From Annona cherimola (Eukaryota; Streptophyta; Magnoliopsida; Magnoliales; Annonaceae), in assembly GCA_030490835.1 (NCBI GenBank), contig CM059975.1, positions 30,164,133 through 30,228,132 on the forward strand: a DNA stretch of 64,000 nt. The letters are read 5' to 3'. The stretch's first letter is position 1. Each line of letters begins with the position of its first letter. Both the position numbers and the translations under genes were made by a program. Under the pieces are notes generated by a model. That model was not told the DNA's origin, did not search any database, and saw only the letters and a program-made list of their open reading frames with translations. Below, in pieces: positions 45,998 to 59,559 of this stretch.

Positions 45998-48900
45998 TCA
46001 GCGGCCTGCTGGATTTCTGTTCCATGATAAATAAGAAGGATCTCCAAGGCGCCTGCAGAGAAATATAAATAAATAAATAAAATCAGTTTCACTAGAAGGG
46101 CATCCGTGCCATTTGAATGATGAAGTATAGGTGTAAACTAGTCAACTAAAGTCCATCGTTGTGGTTTCTTGTTTTGATTAAGGGCAGATCAGCAAGCCTA
46201 ATCCATAGGAAAGGAGGAAAAAGTGTGCCAGTCTTTGAAAAATACCAAAAGGACGCTCATTAGCTCTACACCAATGGCTATGTTATGCATTAGTTCCATG
46301 TTTTGGGTCTGCAGAGGAAAATTTGGTATAAGCACACTGCCAAACGGCAATTATCATTTGGCGGAAAAACTTAAAAAGCAGTTTACAGGTCTCCTCCACT
46401 CTACAGTGCCACCGCCAGATAAGAAAATCTTGAGGCCTTTGTCAATGAAACTTGAAATAGCTTGAGGGCTTCATAAACTAGACCAATTAGGTGAAAGAGC
46501 AACTTTACGAGGAATTCAGGAAAACATGGTGTCCTCATTGGCGGTGGCACCTGGAAATCAATGGTTTTATAACCAGATCTGACATGGTTAGGGTTGAAGG
46601 GCTATTTTCATCCCTGCAGCCATGCAGAAGGTTTTGGTTCGTGTTAATGTTTAATAAAACTCACCTTGGCTTGAAAAGGTACACCACAGTGAATGCTGCT
46701 GCCAGGAAGAAGCACAAGCTACCAACTGTGAGATATGCAATGCCAAGGAAGTCATTCTTCCCTCCGAGCCATGTTGTGGTAGAAAGTACCAGCTTTTTCT
46801 TTCCGCTGAAACTGTAAGTGTTGTAATTGTTCTCTAGTACAACTGTTATGACATCATTTTCTTCAAGGTCGACCTCTATCTTCCCATACAACTTCCTAAA
46901 TGTTGGAAGAGCTGCAGTTCGCATCCAAACAATGAGGTTCTCCTGCTTGCTCAACTGTTGAAAAAGATCATTCCAGGAAAAAAATATATTAGAACCTAAA
47001 GTGGTCAGGGCTGACAGAAATCATGCAAGTGTTATATAAATCAAGCCAGTATAATTTTGCATGTGCGAAAGAAGCAAGTGATATAATGGATGTCTTTGAA
47101 AAGTGTGGATTGCAGTGAATTTGGTGTGTCTGGAGCAGGTGGCCAGCTCGATTGTGGGTTGGGATGCTTTTGGCCCTTGGCAATTGGCATCTTGTAGAGC
47201 ATCGGCCATAAGCACCAACAACAAGCAAAGCTGGAATTCAGGCTGCAATGCAATTCATGCTCGCATTTTTCTCTACATCCCCAAGATGTGTTCTTAACTT
47301 ACAGGTAAACTTTCATTAAGCTTTCCGCCTCCAATCAGAGTTCCATTCTGGAAGTTCTTCGGAAAGACTTTATCACCAAACTTGTGGTCTCTATCACTCT
47401 TCCAGGAGATTTCTTGCTTGTTCACACTCAATTCTCTGTTGTTGCGGGTGAAGTTGTATGTGTCATTGAACAAACTCCAGGCTATCAGGCCACAAGGAAC
47501 AATTGGGGATCCTCCCTTCGTCTTGTCCTCAGGGTCACAGGAGCTTGTGGTGTTTGCTTTGCCGTCCTTCCGTAGCTGCTCATCATTTCGGCTCTTGACA
47601 TATCTGGAATTTTGAACTCATTATCTTATTACCCTGTAACGCATGGGCTTGCAAACAAATACAATTTTTAAACTCCTTGACACGTGTTTGGTCCCTCCCA
47701 TTAGCATTCAGCTCAAGAAGTTGGGAACAAGATGCTGTTCACCAAGTGGTATGAACACTGAAAACCAACGTATCTTAAGGGTTGACATGATTGGTATTTT
47801 GATTTGGCCAAGTATTGCGACCAGCATCTCTCACCGATGCAGGTCATGCATCTGACCCATCCATTAAAACATCAAATTTCACACCCAAATCTTTAACTAT
47901 TGATCACTGTGAAGCACATATCCTTTCTATGTCACAAAAATACCACGTTTTCAAGAAAGCGAAAATAGCTGTTCAATGGAAAATATTAGAAAATCTTTGG
48001 AATTTACTGCCAAAGTGGTAATTGTACATAATCGTGCACATTCAATCAGAATGATTAGAAACCCTTAGATAAGAGTTTGAGGGGAATAAAGGGCAAGACC
48101 TGCGATGGTTTTGGTAGAAGTTATCCAGCTGATAGTACACATAAATGGGCTCCTTCATATGCTTTGGCACCTATGAGGAATGGCGACAACCATTAGAGAT
48201 TCATGAAAACAGGAATCATTGAAGTCATGACGATATGAATTTGCATTGTAAAAACTAGGAGAAAATGGGTTACATGGTCTTTTTCCCCTTTATTCTGTTT
48301 CGTATTGTTAAGATTGCTAGTAGAGAATCTTACTGTTATATTCTTTTTGCAGAATTTATCTGTTGTCGCATTCTGTATATAGGCAAGCTTGGCATCTTTT
48401 GAACCCCTTGATGTTTCTGGCAGGCATTCTGTTTCATATCGATAAACAATTTCAACAACCTACACGAAGAAGAGACAATATTCAGCCAAAAACAGAAAAT
48501 AGAAGACAAACAAGAACTAGAATCAAGTCTAATTTGGATGCTATTAAAGTCCTATTGCCCATAGATGCCATTTGCATTCAGCTTGACACATCGTGTGCAT
48601 TTCACATTTCTAAACAGCATGACATTGGAATTCATGCTGACAAATGTTCATGCCATCTTTCCTTCAAGATCTAGCACACAGTTTTGCTGTTTGCTCTTAG
48701 CAAATCAACTGAAAGATTATGAATCCACAATCGAATTGAACTTGCTGACTTCATTCGGTTACTAATGAAATCACATAACTTTGGGTTCAATTTCAAATCA
48801 ATTTGAGGATAGTTTGGAACAGTAATTATACAAATGCAAAAAATCATTGATAGCCAATTAGCAATCTGACTGGTGAGCATTTAATTCACTTATACATCTG

Positions 48901-50308
48901 AAAGCAGCCTAAAATTCAGAAGCAAATGGCTTTTCAAGTTACAAAACGTACCTTTTGAGAAGCAAGCAGCGAAGCAACACCAATTGGAATGAAGATAATG
49001 GTGATGAGTGCAAATGCGGATATGACCTGCAAGGAGCAATAAGATTGTTAGCTTATTTCCAGAAACACAAGCTACTGAATCAAATATCATGGTCACTGAA
49101 CATTTAAGCTAAAAGGTGCAAAAGATGAGATCAAGCAAACTTCTGATGGGAACTTACCCATCTTGGGGTAAGAATCGGCTTGCAAGCTGGAAGCTCCTGC
49201 TGAGTGAATCTTGAGTCTGGATATTTAATGATATTTAATGATAATTAAAAGAGTTGACAGGATAGCACAAGCAGTCAGGTCAAGCTTAGAACATTACTAA
49301 CAGTAAACAGTTAACAATAGCTGTAGCAAAAACGATGAGCTTCAATAAACTCATGCAATCACATGTGGATGGGATGTCCAAATGGATTGTGTGGTCCAAC
49401 TTTGTGGAATGAAATCAAATCGCTCTAGCTGGTGGACCAATTGTATGGATGATCATGCCTATAAATGCTGCTGATTTTTTATCAGATGGCCCAGAAGAGT
49501 GTTGAACATGGACCTTTGACCTTGTGTTTCAGAATGCTTCATCACTGGGATATGTCCAGCTGGGTAAACTACTTATCTGACTTCCATCCGCAAGTACAAG
49601 TGTACAACAGGCCAGAGGGGATGTAGAAAAACCGCTTAACAAGCTATATTTTGTCATGTATAAGGCATACATAAATGTCATGAATATTTTCGTAAAATAA
49701 GCTTTTGCAGCAGAGAAGCACATGAAATCATCCCCCGTATAACCAGGATAAGTACAAGAATGTTGGCACAAACTATTCGATTGTATCCCAATTACATGTC
49801 CAATAAAGTAGAAATAAACAAATTGCAGTTTTCCCCACCATCATTCATATAAGCTATCTATCACAAATTTACGATCAGCTAACTTAGGGAAACAATAAGA
49901 TTTCAATGCCCAGTACAACCATGCATATAAACAGTAGCCGAATTCAAAGTTTCAAACACGGATACATTGTAAAGTCAATAGAAGAGGTGAATCATAACCA
50001 GGACAATATCAAGGCTGTCCATGAACATAATCTATGCCCATAATAACCAAGAAAGTAATAATAACTTTCTTTTAAAAAACAACTTCGATCGCTACAATAA
50101 TTATTCAATTAGCAACCTTAACCAATATTAAATTATCGCAAATTAAGGAGAACAAGGATCCAAAAAGCGAAGGATGAGCATGAATTTCAAAGGACTTACA
50201 TTTAGGCCTCTTGGAATGCCTCCTGGGCGCCGCCGTATCCGGCGATCCGGTCGTTCCAGCTGCGGCCGCTGCTGGCACTGCAGACGTCGAAGGAGCACTG
50301 GAATTCAT
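45998..50308 (-). CDS. ALA-interacting subunit (ALIS; CDC50/LEM3 family), P4-ATPase flippase beta subunit
   Basis: Beta subunit that P4-type ATPases (aminophospholipid flippases) need for ER exit and activity. Eight exons on the minus strand: 50308-50200, 49216-49158, 49026-48952, 48459-48334, 48170-48100, 47603-47303, 46954-46665, 46052-45998; all GT-AG and in phase, 361 residues, near the usual length. Residues 1-36 are an Ala/Ser/Thr-rich cytosolic tail. FTQQELPACKPILTP precedes TM1 (VISAFALITIIFIPIGVASL, 57-76). A large lumenal domain has paired cysteines (ETECLPE, DKFCKKN, SSCDPED, VPCGLIAW) and N-glycosylation sites (NATT, NITV, NTTS, NDTY, NGTL). KEPIYVYYQLDNFYQNHRRY and SKQENLIVWMRTA are family signatures. 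TM2 is FLGIAYLTVGSLCFF and following residues. The C-terminus is RLGDPSYLSWNRNPAGR. The ATG at 50308 is the first in frame. Confidence 0.97.
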
Positions 50309-50446
50309 GGATGATTACACAGACAGATAGAGAGATAAAGAAAATAAAGGAATTAAAGAGAAAGAATCCCAGATATAGAGCTGGATATTGGAGAATAAGA
50401 TCCTGGACTAAATATGTGTTCTCTTTCTCTGTTTCTTTTGTAGCTT

Positions 50447-50473
<27 letters not shown>
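50447..50473. repeat. (GA)n microsatellite upstream of the ALIS start
   Basis: About 13 GA units, 139 bases before the ALIS ATG; on the gene's strand it reads (CT)n, a common feature of plant 5' untranslated regions. Confidence 0.85.
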
Positions 50474-50479
<6 letters not shown>

Positions 50480-50649
50480 TGGGTTTTCCAGGAACACAAG
50501 GAGGGAAAGTATTTCTCTGTCTTTCTTGGCGTCTGCAATCTCGAAGCGGAGGACAAGGGATGAAGAAGGTAGGAAGGAAGGAAGTCTTCCTTGGCCGGCA
50601 GGCCTGACCAATGACAAGTCAACAGCGCAGAACCAACGCGGTAGTTTTT

Positions 50650-53600
50650 AAGTTGGAAATGCTGCGGAGGTTTTGCAATTATGCCCATAGTTTGACCGGC
50701 ATTTCAACTATTTTCATTCATCAACCAAAAAAAAAAAAAAATACAAAAGATACCCACACCATTACGGTTTTATTTCATTTTTCTTAATAAAATTTCTAAA
50801 TTTCTTAATTTTCAAAAAAAGAAAAACCTTTTCACTTTAAAGTTCTTAACACCTTTTGATATGATTTAGAATTTAATTTCTTCACGGCCTACTCTTTTCT
50901 TTATTCATTTAGGAATTTTTGCAAATATGTCTATAAAGTTTGAACAATATTGCATCCATGTCCCTAAAAGGTTTTGAAAAAATGAGTTAATAATGTAATA
51001 TGATATAAATAATGGTCAACAGTTAAAAAAATAAAGATAATATAGATAAGATGGTTATATGGAAAATTGTGAAAAATAATTAAAAATAAAGATAATAATA
51101 GGAAGTAAAGGAATTATGCACTTAAGATGTCATGTCACATCAAAAGGTCACAGAAAATGATATAAATTATGTAAATTATAATAATACAAACTATTCAAAA
51201 ATCTATTGAAATGGTTATAAATGAAACTAAACACAAAGCTAATGATAATTATATGACGGGCTAGGATTTAGGAAAGAAAAATAACTATATTTAAATTAAG
51301 AAAAAATAAAAGTGTAACGAGCGTGTAGACATATTAAAAGTAAAGTCCAAAAGACGTTTAGTAAAAGATAATAAAATCAGAGAAAAAATAGAAAACCTAT
51401 ATTATAGTTTGTTAAATACTGATTTATCATGATACTTGAAACTAAACAATAATTCAAATGTAAAAGAAGATAAATATCATCCATTTTCCAAAAATAATCA
51501 AATTTTTAAGTAAAGGAAGTTCTCAAAAAATGAAAGCCAAAAAATATTAAGTCTAGATAATATAACAATTAAAGCGTGAAATAAATGTGAGATATAATTA
51601 AAAATAAAAAATTGTAAAAATAAAAAATTTAAATTTATGAAAATTATTAGAGAATAAAAATAATGACCAATACAATGAAGCCATGGAAAAGAAGGACGAA
51701 ATAAAATGTAAGGCGAGAAGCAAATTTTAATAATTAATTTGATTTTACGCAAAAAGATCAACGCTTAAGTCATTTTTTTATTTAGACAATTATCTAGAAT
51801 GTATAAAAAGAAGAAAAAAATATATTGATAGTTGAAAAATGTAAAAAATAGTAGAAAAAGAAAGTATCAATAAATTTATTAATGCTATTGTAGATATAAA
51901 CAAGACTAGTATAATAAATATGAGAACCATGAATAAAGGTACTAGCAATCTTTAAATTATAATAGGTTTGCATCAAGATTTAGCTTGAGTTTTAACCTTT
52001 TTTACTTTGGTTATAAATGAGTTTACTGGATATTTATAAAAAGAAGTATCTTAGTACATTTTTTTCGTGAATGATATTAGTCCGATTTGATGAAATAAAA
52101 GGATAAATTTGGAATTAAACAAGTGAAAAAATAATATAAAATTTAATTATTTCACACTTAATCAAACAAAAAGTAAATATATAAAATATAATGTTAATAA
52201 CTGTACCAAGAACTTATCAGTAAAATCAATAATTCAAGAAAATGGAGAAATTGAGGAAAACATTATAAGCAGAATCCAAGCAAGATGGCACAAATGAACA
52301 AAGTTCTTTAAAAAAATTTATTGGATAAATTCTGATTAAATTAAAAGAAATTTTTTTAAAAGATATTGATTATACCAACTATATTGTATAGGGTAAAAAT
52401 GTTAGGCAATTAAGAAGCAATGTACACATAGAATGAGTATTGGAAAATGAGAATGTTAACGCAGATGAATAATAAAACAAGAAAAATAAGATAAAAATAA
52501 TAGAAAAAGAATTTGAAGGTAAAGCGAATAGGTAATAAAAAAATAAAAGCAGACTAAGATAATTATTTTGATCATATCACTTATATTATATGGTTAGGCA
52601 ACTAATAAAGGCATACTCCAAGGGAAGGGATAAATGAGACAAATGTCTCGGCCCAACTTCGAATCTTGGACCTCCAACATAGAGACCCCCTTGTACACTT
52701 ATGTCACTTGGTCATCAAAGTGATGATAGATTAAGATAATTTAGGTATGTTAAATGGAGACTTAAAATGTCATAAATTAAGAGAGTTAAGTTCATTCAAA
52801 GAGAATAAAAATAAGTTTATTCAAAGAGAAAGTAGTAAACGAATGCAAGAAAAACTCGAACAACATAGATAAAAGTAATTAAACAAAATATTGAGATATT
52901 AAATATTACTAAAATAAATTCATGATTATAAAGAATGGCACAGTGACATTCATGTAGCTAACCACATGTAGCACTTTGCCGGTCCAAGCCCCTCAAGCCA
53001 GTGGTTGCTATGGCAGAGATCTTGTGCCTCATAACTGAGAATGCACTTGTAGCAAACTTAAATATCTGCAACTAATTCATTAATTAGATATATAGCAACA
53101 AAAACAACTCAAATCATTTCATTTCCACACTTGTAACTTAATCATCATTATCATTTATACACAGAAGCAAGGCTACCAATCACAACACAAGTAATAAGGC
53201 CTCAACAAACCATTCATCCATAAACCGCAACGTAGTATACATTTATATTTCACCACCCATGTATGATACATACACATGCATATTTTCTATCTCGCAAATA
53301 CATTAATAATTCAAAACTATACAACTTATATTTGCCACCATCTACCTTAGCATGAGACCAAACTTTACCGAGCTCACATCTAGGTGCTTGAAATAAACAT
53401 TGAAAACAAACACATGAATCAAACAACTTAGTAATAGGCATAATCAGTAAAAAAAAAACTATCGATCCATGACAAAACCACCATGTATGCCAGATGATCT
53501 CATGAAATGCAGATAGTGGACTCTCATTAGCCCCACACAACCATGTTATGTCATGCCACAAGTACATCTGCCTCTGCACTCAACATGCATACATGCATCA

Positions 53601-54235
53601 CAAACTGCATGCCACCTCAGAGCTATGCGTAACACCAATCACACATTTGGGTCATGCCAGTCCAATTGCATGTTATGGAATGCCCATGCTTTTTCAACCA
53701 TATATCACACAAGGGCAATGTTTGTCCAACCGCACGTCATGCCATGGCTATGCACATCTAGCCACATGCCATACCGACACCTAAGCAAGCAAACATATTA
53801 TGAAATCAAATCATCCTCATATCAATCAATGACCATGAACAATCTTATCCTTTTGTCAATAAAGGGTCATGAACAATCCTGTGCAAGCTATACATATACA
53901 TCACTTATGTCATGTGCATCTATTCATGCCAAAACCATGCATCATTAGATTCACAAACTATGCCCAATACATAATCAACACAACCAAACCATTTATCAAG
54001 GTGCCTAGTCCCAAATCATGAAAATTAACACCAATACCATGTTTTATACCCATTTGACCAAATCACCTATCATGTGGTTTTACAAAACTTGGTTAAAGCA
54101 TATAATCAAACCTACTAAAGGGCCTAGTTCCTGTGAATTCAATATGGTAAATTATAAACTAACAATATTTTGATGATTAACAATTCAATTGAAGTAAATT
54201 AAAGATAGTAATATATTTTGGTTAAATGAATGTAC
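50650..54235. other. Gene-free AT-rich spacer
   Basis: Contains a diverged family B MITE relic (about 50985-51125, with AAAAATAATTAAAAATAAAG). Otherwise A-rich DNA without recognised coding, RNA or transposon ends. From about 53000 the composition shifts to CA/TC-rich DNA with many ATGCCA and CATGCAT phrases. The 131-codon frame at 53553 is low complexity and not credited. Confidence 0.45.
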
Positions 54236-54439
54236 ATTTAAAATTCAAAAAATCAAGCTCAAAAGAGGTATCAAGAAAAATCACAAATTTTGAACAAGTG
54301 CAAAACCAACAAAGTCTCAGACTTAAGTTGACTTCAACATCGACTTTAGTGATGTTGCACACAAAATCGACCTCAAAGAGTGACTTAAGTATATGTTAGG
54401 AAAAAGTTTCAAGTCTAGAAATAAAGTGACAACTTCAAA

Positions 54440-54965
54440 TTGACTTAGCATGCAACCTGAGTGAAATCATACCCCAAGTCAACTTTAATTAAGACTTAAG
54501 AAAAATGGGTGAAGCTAAAGCTCTCGAATTTTACTAGAGTCCAAAGTTGCACACCTGAATCAACCTCGCGGTGACATGGGTGAAATTGCACTCTAAGTTG
54601 ACCTCAAATGCTACTTAGTGAAGAATCAAGAGAAGTGACAAGTCTTCAAAATTCACTAGAGTACAAAGTTGCACATCCAAGTCAACCTCACCTGCAACCT
54701 AGGTAAAATCACACTCTAAGTTGACCTTGACTGCAACTTGGAGAAAGAGTAAATGAAGTGACAAGTCTCTGAAGCTTATTGGAATCCAAAGTCACATAAC
54801 CAAGTCAACCCCACATGCGATCTAAATGAATTCATACCCTAAATAGACGTTGCATGCAACTCGGAGCAAAATCAAATGAAGAAGACAATAACAAAGAGCA
54901 CTGCAATCTAATGTAACCTAAGTGAAGTTACACCTCAAGTCGACTATACATGTGACTTGAGTATG
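54440..54965. repeat. Degenerate tandem array, about 122-bp unit
   Basis: AAAGTTGCACACCTGAATCA (54543), AAAGTTGCACATCCAAGTCA (54665) and AAAGTCACATAACCAAGTCA (54788) are 122-123 bases apart. Each is followed by CAAC or GAC, GTGAAAT-like and CTAAGTTGACCT-like blocks, and older units extend both ways, about five in all. The short word AAGTTGACTT/AAGTCGACTT is repeated within units. Confidence 0.8.
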
Positions 54966-55977
54966 AAGTGGATGCCCAAGTTGAGTCCAATTGCAACTAT
55001 GGTTAAAAAATTAGAACATTGACGCATTTGTTGCTTGCCACCTACCGCTAAATGATATTTTTTCCCTTAAGGCTTTAAATATCACAACTTCAATAGTGAT
55101 GAGGGTTAGTCAGAGAATTAAATAAGCCTTCAACTTCTTTATCTACAAGCATTAAAAGCTTCACATAAAAAACTCATCGACGAGCCTTCAAGTTCATGCG
55201 TTCAAGTTTCAAAGTTCAATCCTTCTACAACCATCAAAAGCTTGTTGTGATTTATTTGTTTGCATATATTTTGTAAAGTATATTTCTTTTTTATTCATAA
55301 ATTATTTATGAATTATTAATTGTCTTGATATTGAAGACTAAGGCTACGTGACTGATATAAGCTGAGTTTTAGTTGAAACCATACTCATCAACAGCTTGTG
55401 TATTGTGTATGAGATTCTCTAGAACTGAAATCTAGAAAAGAGCATAAGCTCTAAGCTATATTAAGATATAATCATAAACCTAAAACACAAAGGGTGTGTG
55501 CTTGGAAGAGTAGAGCAGGGGTTGCTCAAACCATTATAAATTTTATGTCTCCTATTGGTGTGCTCTTATCTTGTTCATTTACCGCATTACATTAGGTCTC
55601 TTATATCTAGCACGTCGCATTCAAGGGGAATAACTTAAAAAAGGAGTTTAACATTTAAAGCGATGAAATTTTTAATAACACAATTTATCTCTTCCCTCTT
55701 GAGTTAAGCTAATGAAATAAGATCAACAGCCTCAAATTATTTTTTGAGCAGTACGATAAAATATGTTTGGCTTCCCCGACCCCCACCGCCTCAAAATTCT
55801 ACATACAAGGAGGAGAATGAGAGAGAAAAGCCAACCAAAAAAATGGAAGAAGGAATTAATAAGACAAATTGTTAATAGTTGACAAATTGTTGATAGTTGA
55901 CAAATTGTCTGTACAAAGAGATTTTACTATGTTGCTTGAGACTTGGTCTCTCCTTAAAGTGTTATTCACATTTGAAT

Positions 55978-56250
55978 CCACTACCATTTGTCTAGTTGGT
56001 AGGCCACTTGGTTCCCTTCTCTAAGGATATGGTGGAAGCTGATATTTTGAAACTAAAGACACAAGTTTCTTATCTACTCAATCATAGTCTTGCAGCATGA
56101 TTGAATGTTTATTTTATTTTGCAACCATGTGATTGCAACCTATGAATCTGATTCCATTCATACTTCTTTCAGATTCCATTCTAGCAGCCATTTCACTATA
56201 TGAAAGATTACTTTTATTTCCTATCTTATCGGGTTTGGGAGTCCCCAACA
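55978..56250 (-). pseudogene. Decayed LINE RNase H domain
   Basis: Minus strand, one frame: VKWLLEWNLKEV, stop, MESDS, stop, VAITWLQNKINIQ, then a stop after MIE, another after NLCL, and FQNISFHHILREGNQVAYQL. MESDS and HILREGNQVA are the signatures of plant LINE RNase H domains. The frame itself is unbroken by indels; every visible interruption is a TGA or TAG, several at places where relatives have Trp. Unrelated in detail to the fragments at 16892 and 61101. It lies in otherwise gene-free DNA. Confidence 0.7.
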
Positions 56251-58437
56251 GCATCAAATTATTAAATCAACACAAAATATGCAAAATCTAATGTAGAACC
56301 ATCCCAAAATACATCTAAACACAATCATATTAAGGCATAAGACCATCTTTGGTCTCCTAAACCTTAGCCTCAAGTAAGGTTATACTAGAAGTTATCTATA
56401 TTCATTTCGAATGCATTTTCAATTCATCCTAACACATCATTCTCTTCTCAACATGAAGGTTATAAAATTTAACATAACCTATATACAAGCTCAATCAACC
56501 AAATTCAAATTTCCATTTCAAAATATACAACTCATATTCATCAACATCATCATAAGTTGCATTCTAACTAATTTATCATCCTATATGCCCCCAAAGCATT
56601 TTCAATACATTATTCACATTGTTAAATTGCGCACATCCATTTGTGTATAGTTTCTATATATTAAGCCTCACTTGGGTATTTTATCAAACACATCGTAGGT
56701 ATCATATGAAAATTATACCAAACTCACACAAAATCCATGAGATTCCACCAATACACCATAATCTCATGAAAAATTACTTCCAATTACATTAAATCCCTCA
56801 TTTACACGATTTTCCACAAAAATCTTCAAATTTTAATAACCCTACGTTCTCTATACAAGCCACAAATTACAAAATCCATCCCGTTACATATTAATCTCAT
56901 GAGAAAACAATTCTAATTACTTCCATTTCATCATTTATGTGCTTTTCCACCAAATTTTCAATTTTCAACACTCATACATTCTCTACACAAGCCCTAAATC
57001 ATGAAAATCTATCCAAATCATGAAATCAAATAAAGTGCCCACAAGTAATCATTAAAACAACAATTCTAATGTAAATCCATCACTTATTCAAAAATAAAAT
57101 GACCTACTCCCTCAAATTTGTTTTTTCCCAATTTCTTCAAAATTTCTTTAGTTCTAGCTTGAATCCATACAATCCACACTTCTTGATTTTAGATGGGTCA
57201 TTTAAAGTTGTTTTAGGGAAATTTTCAAAGGGTTTTATTAGAGAAAAATTATGAAGGGGAGAGAAGAGAAGACTCATAGTGAGAAATGAGGAAAATGATT
57301 GCTTTCGTACATATATATACTTATGACAATTATACAAGCCGTGAAATTAATTATACGAGGTCGTGTGATTCTCTGGCCATACCTTATTCAAGAAATTACA
57401 CCCCCTCATGTGATTTGAAGGCAATCACGCATTCCCCTTGGTTCAACTATCCTTCAATTTGATCATAACTTTCTATAAATAAAGCTAGTTAAGACAATTT
57501 TTTGTTAGATTCATAACTTCAAGTACTATCTTTCTAGAAATATTTAGCTAAAAATTTCATCACCACAAACTACAGCATATATTTTACTACAAATCATTAC
57601 CAAAATTTTCACTCATTCATAACATTTGTAATTATATCAAATGAAATTATTCAAAATACCAATTCAATCACTCTCACACATTTTTTATCGTTATGACATC
57701 ACATTTATGTCATTTATTTAATTGAAACATATATCATATAAAATTTAATTTGTCAATGCATCTCTTTAATTATTTTACATCAACAATGGGCCTCATTGGC
57801 ATAAATCACTTTTATTACCTCTAATAATTCCGAAATTACTTCTTACACATCACAAGTACTTCCAACATCCATCCGTATTAAAAATCATCTTGTTCCATGT
57901 CATTTTTAAAATTTTACCCACTAAGTTAATTTCTTACTAAGTTTTCACTATTAGCCCCAAATAGTTCAATTCTCAAATTTATTATCTAAATTTCATTCCA
58001 TAAAATCCTACTATCATTTAGCTTCTTAAGTTATATTCTATACATTGTTCTCCTTTTTCATCATTGCTAATATCATGGGTGTTACACCCCACATAAATGG
58101 AAAATAACTTTTTTTATTACATCAAGAGGAGGGGAGATGATGCTCTTAATAGGCTTTGAAACTTAAGACACTAACATGCAAGCTAGGACGTAACGCCAGT
58201 GGGTTATGCTTGGGTTCGCAGATGGAAAATAACTTATGTTAATGTTCGCGGATGGAAAATAACTAATGATGATGATGATTTATTTATTTCATTGCTGCAT
58301 ATGTAATGGATAAAAATTTTCAAATAAAAAAATAGTAAAAGAATATGAGAAAACTCAAAATACGTTGATAGAAGTAATTAAATAAGATATAAAGAAATTA
58401 AAGATTACTAAAATTATAATTGATGATCATAAATATC
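56251..58437. other. Gene-free AT-rich spacer, possible decayed LTR element
   Basis: Long AT-rich tract rich in CATTTC and AAATCAT words, ending in GGTGTTACACCCC near 58078, a phrase common at plant LTR ends. No partner LTR found. Short repeats of TCGCAGATGGAAAATAACTT occur at 58216-58262. Confidence 0.35.
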
Positions 58438-58445
58438 CATGTGGC

Positions 58446-59017
58446 TAGAGATGTTAATGATCATAATCAACTCATCAACCTGCTCATCTAACCCATTTAT
58501 AGATAGGTTTGGATTGAAATTTTTAAATAAATGGTTTATTATTTACCAACTTGTTTAACCATTTAATAGAATAAAGGGATGAGGGTTGATATTTTATAAC
58601 TCATCAACCCGTTTAACTTACTTAACTTGTTTAACCCGTTTAACCCATTAAAGTCTAATATATATATAAACCCCTTGTTTATTTCCTCACTAAGTTTTCC
58701 TCCTACCGCCTAATTTTCATTTTTTAATTACTACCTAATTCTATTTTCCCGTTATTGTCCTATTTTTATTTTTCTTGCACCAAAAACACTCTCTTATCTC
58801 TTCCTATGAAATCATCATCTGCAAAATCTTGGCTTTCAAGTCTCTACTATACAACCTATTAACAGCTTTCTAACACGTTTATTAAATGAGTTGTAAATGG
58901 GTCGGGATTGAAGTTTTTTATATGGGTTAATAAATGGATTAGAGTTTGAATATTTTAAATGATTAGGGTAAGGATTATGATTAGAATTAGACTCCAACCC
59001 ATCCATTAACATCCCTG
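58446..59017. mobile_element. hAT-like non-autonomous element with 8-bp target duplication
   Basis: Ends TAGAGATGTTAATG and CCATTAACATCCCTG. Flanks CATGTGGC (58438-58445) and CATTTGGC (59018-59025) match at 7 of 8. Internal words AACCCGTTTAACCCATT and TGGGTTAATAAATGGATTAG are partly inverted. 572 bp, no transposase. A related end is at about 31100-31258. Confidence 0.75.
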
Positions 59018-59088
59018 CATTTGGCTGGCTCCATATAGGTGGGTAAACATCTTCTAATGATGATGAGATATTTATTTCAAAGTTAGAG

Positions 59089-59370
59089 TATGTTTGGGAA
59101 ATGATAAAATATTTTTTGTATAAAAGTTTTTGAAATATGAGAAAACGATGTTATATGATAGAGATAATGATAATGAGTAATGAGAATGAAGTTAAAATAA
59201 ATATGTTAGATGTATTAGTAAATGCGTAGAATGATTAAAAAGTATAGTAATTGTATAGGAAAAAAGTGAAGAAATAATTTAAAACTATGGTAGTTGTGGA
59301 AAGTGAAAATTTTAAATTGAAATTTTTTTACTTTGAAAAGTTTTGTTGGTTAACAAATACTCCCTTACTA
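59089..59370. mobile_element. MITE family B copy
   Basis: GTATGTTTGGGAAATGATAA left; GAGAATGAAGTTAAAATAAA and GAATGATTAAAAAGTATAGT inside; TTGGTTAACAAATACTCCC right. Confidence 0.65.
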
Positions 59371-59559
59371 AATTTATAATATTTAGGAAATTTTTCTAGA
59401 TAATTAATTTTATAAATTATTGTAGCATTTTAATACACCTGTGAATGGATACAGTGATTTTTAGATTTTAAAGAAAATGCATCTAAGTGAAGACTTTGAT
59501 AAAAACAAATAATGCTAAGTAAAATAATGGGACTAAAGCTTAGTTTAATCAACATCGTG

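Noticed and set aside
53553..53948. 131-codon frame rich in His, Cys and Met
   Set aside because: Derived from repeated CATGC/ATGCCA words; no domain or splice context.
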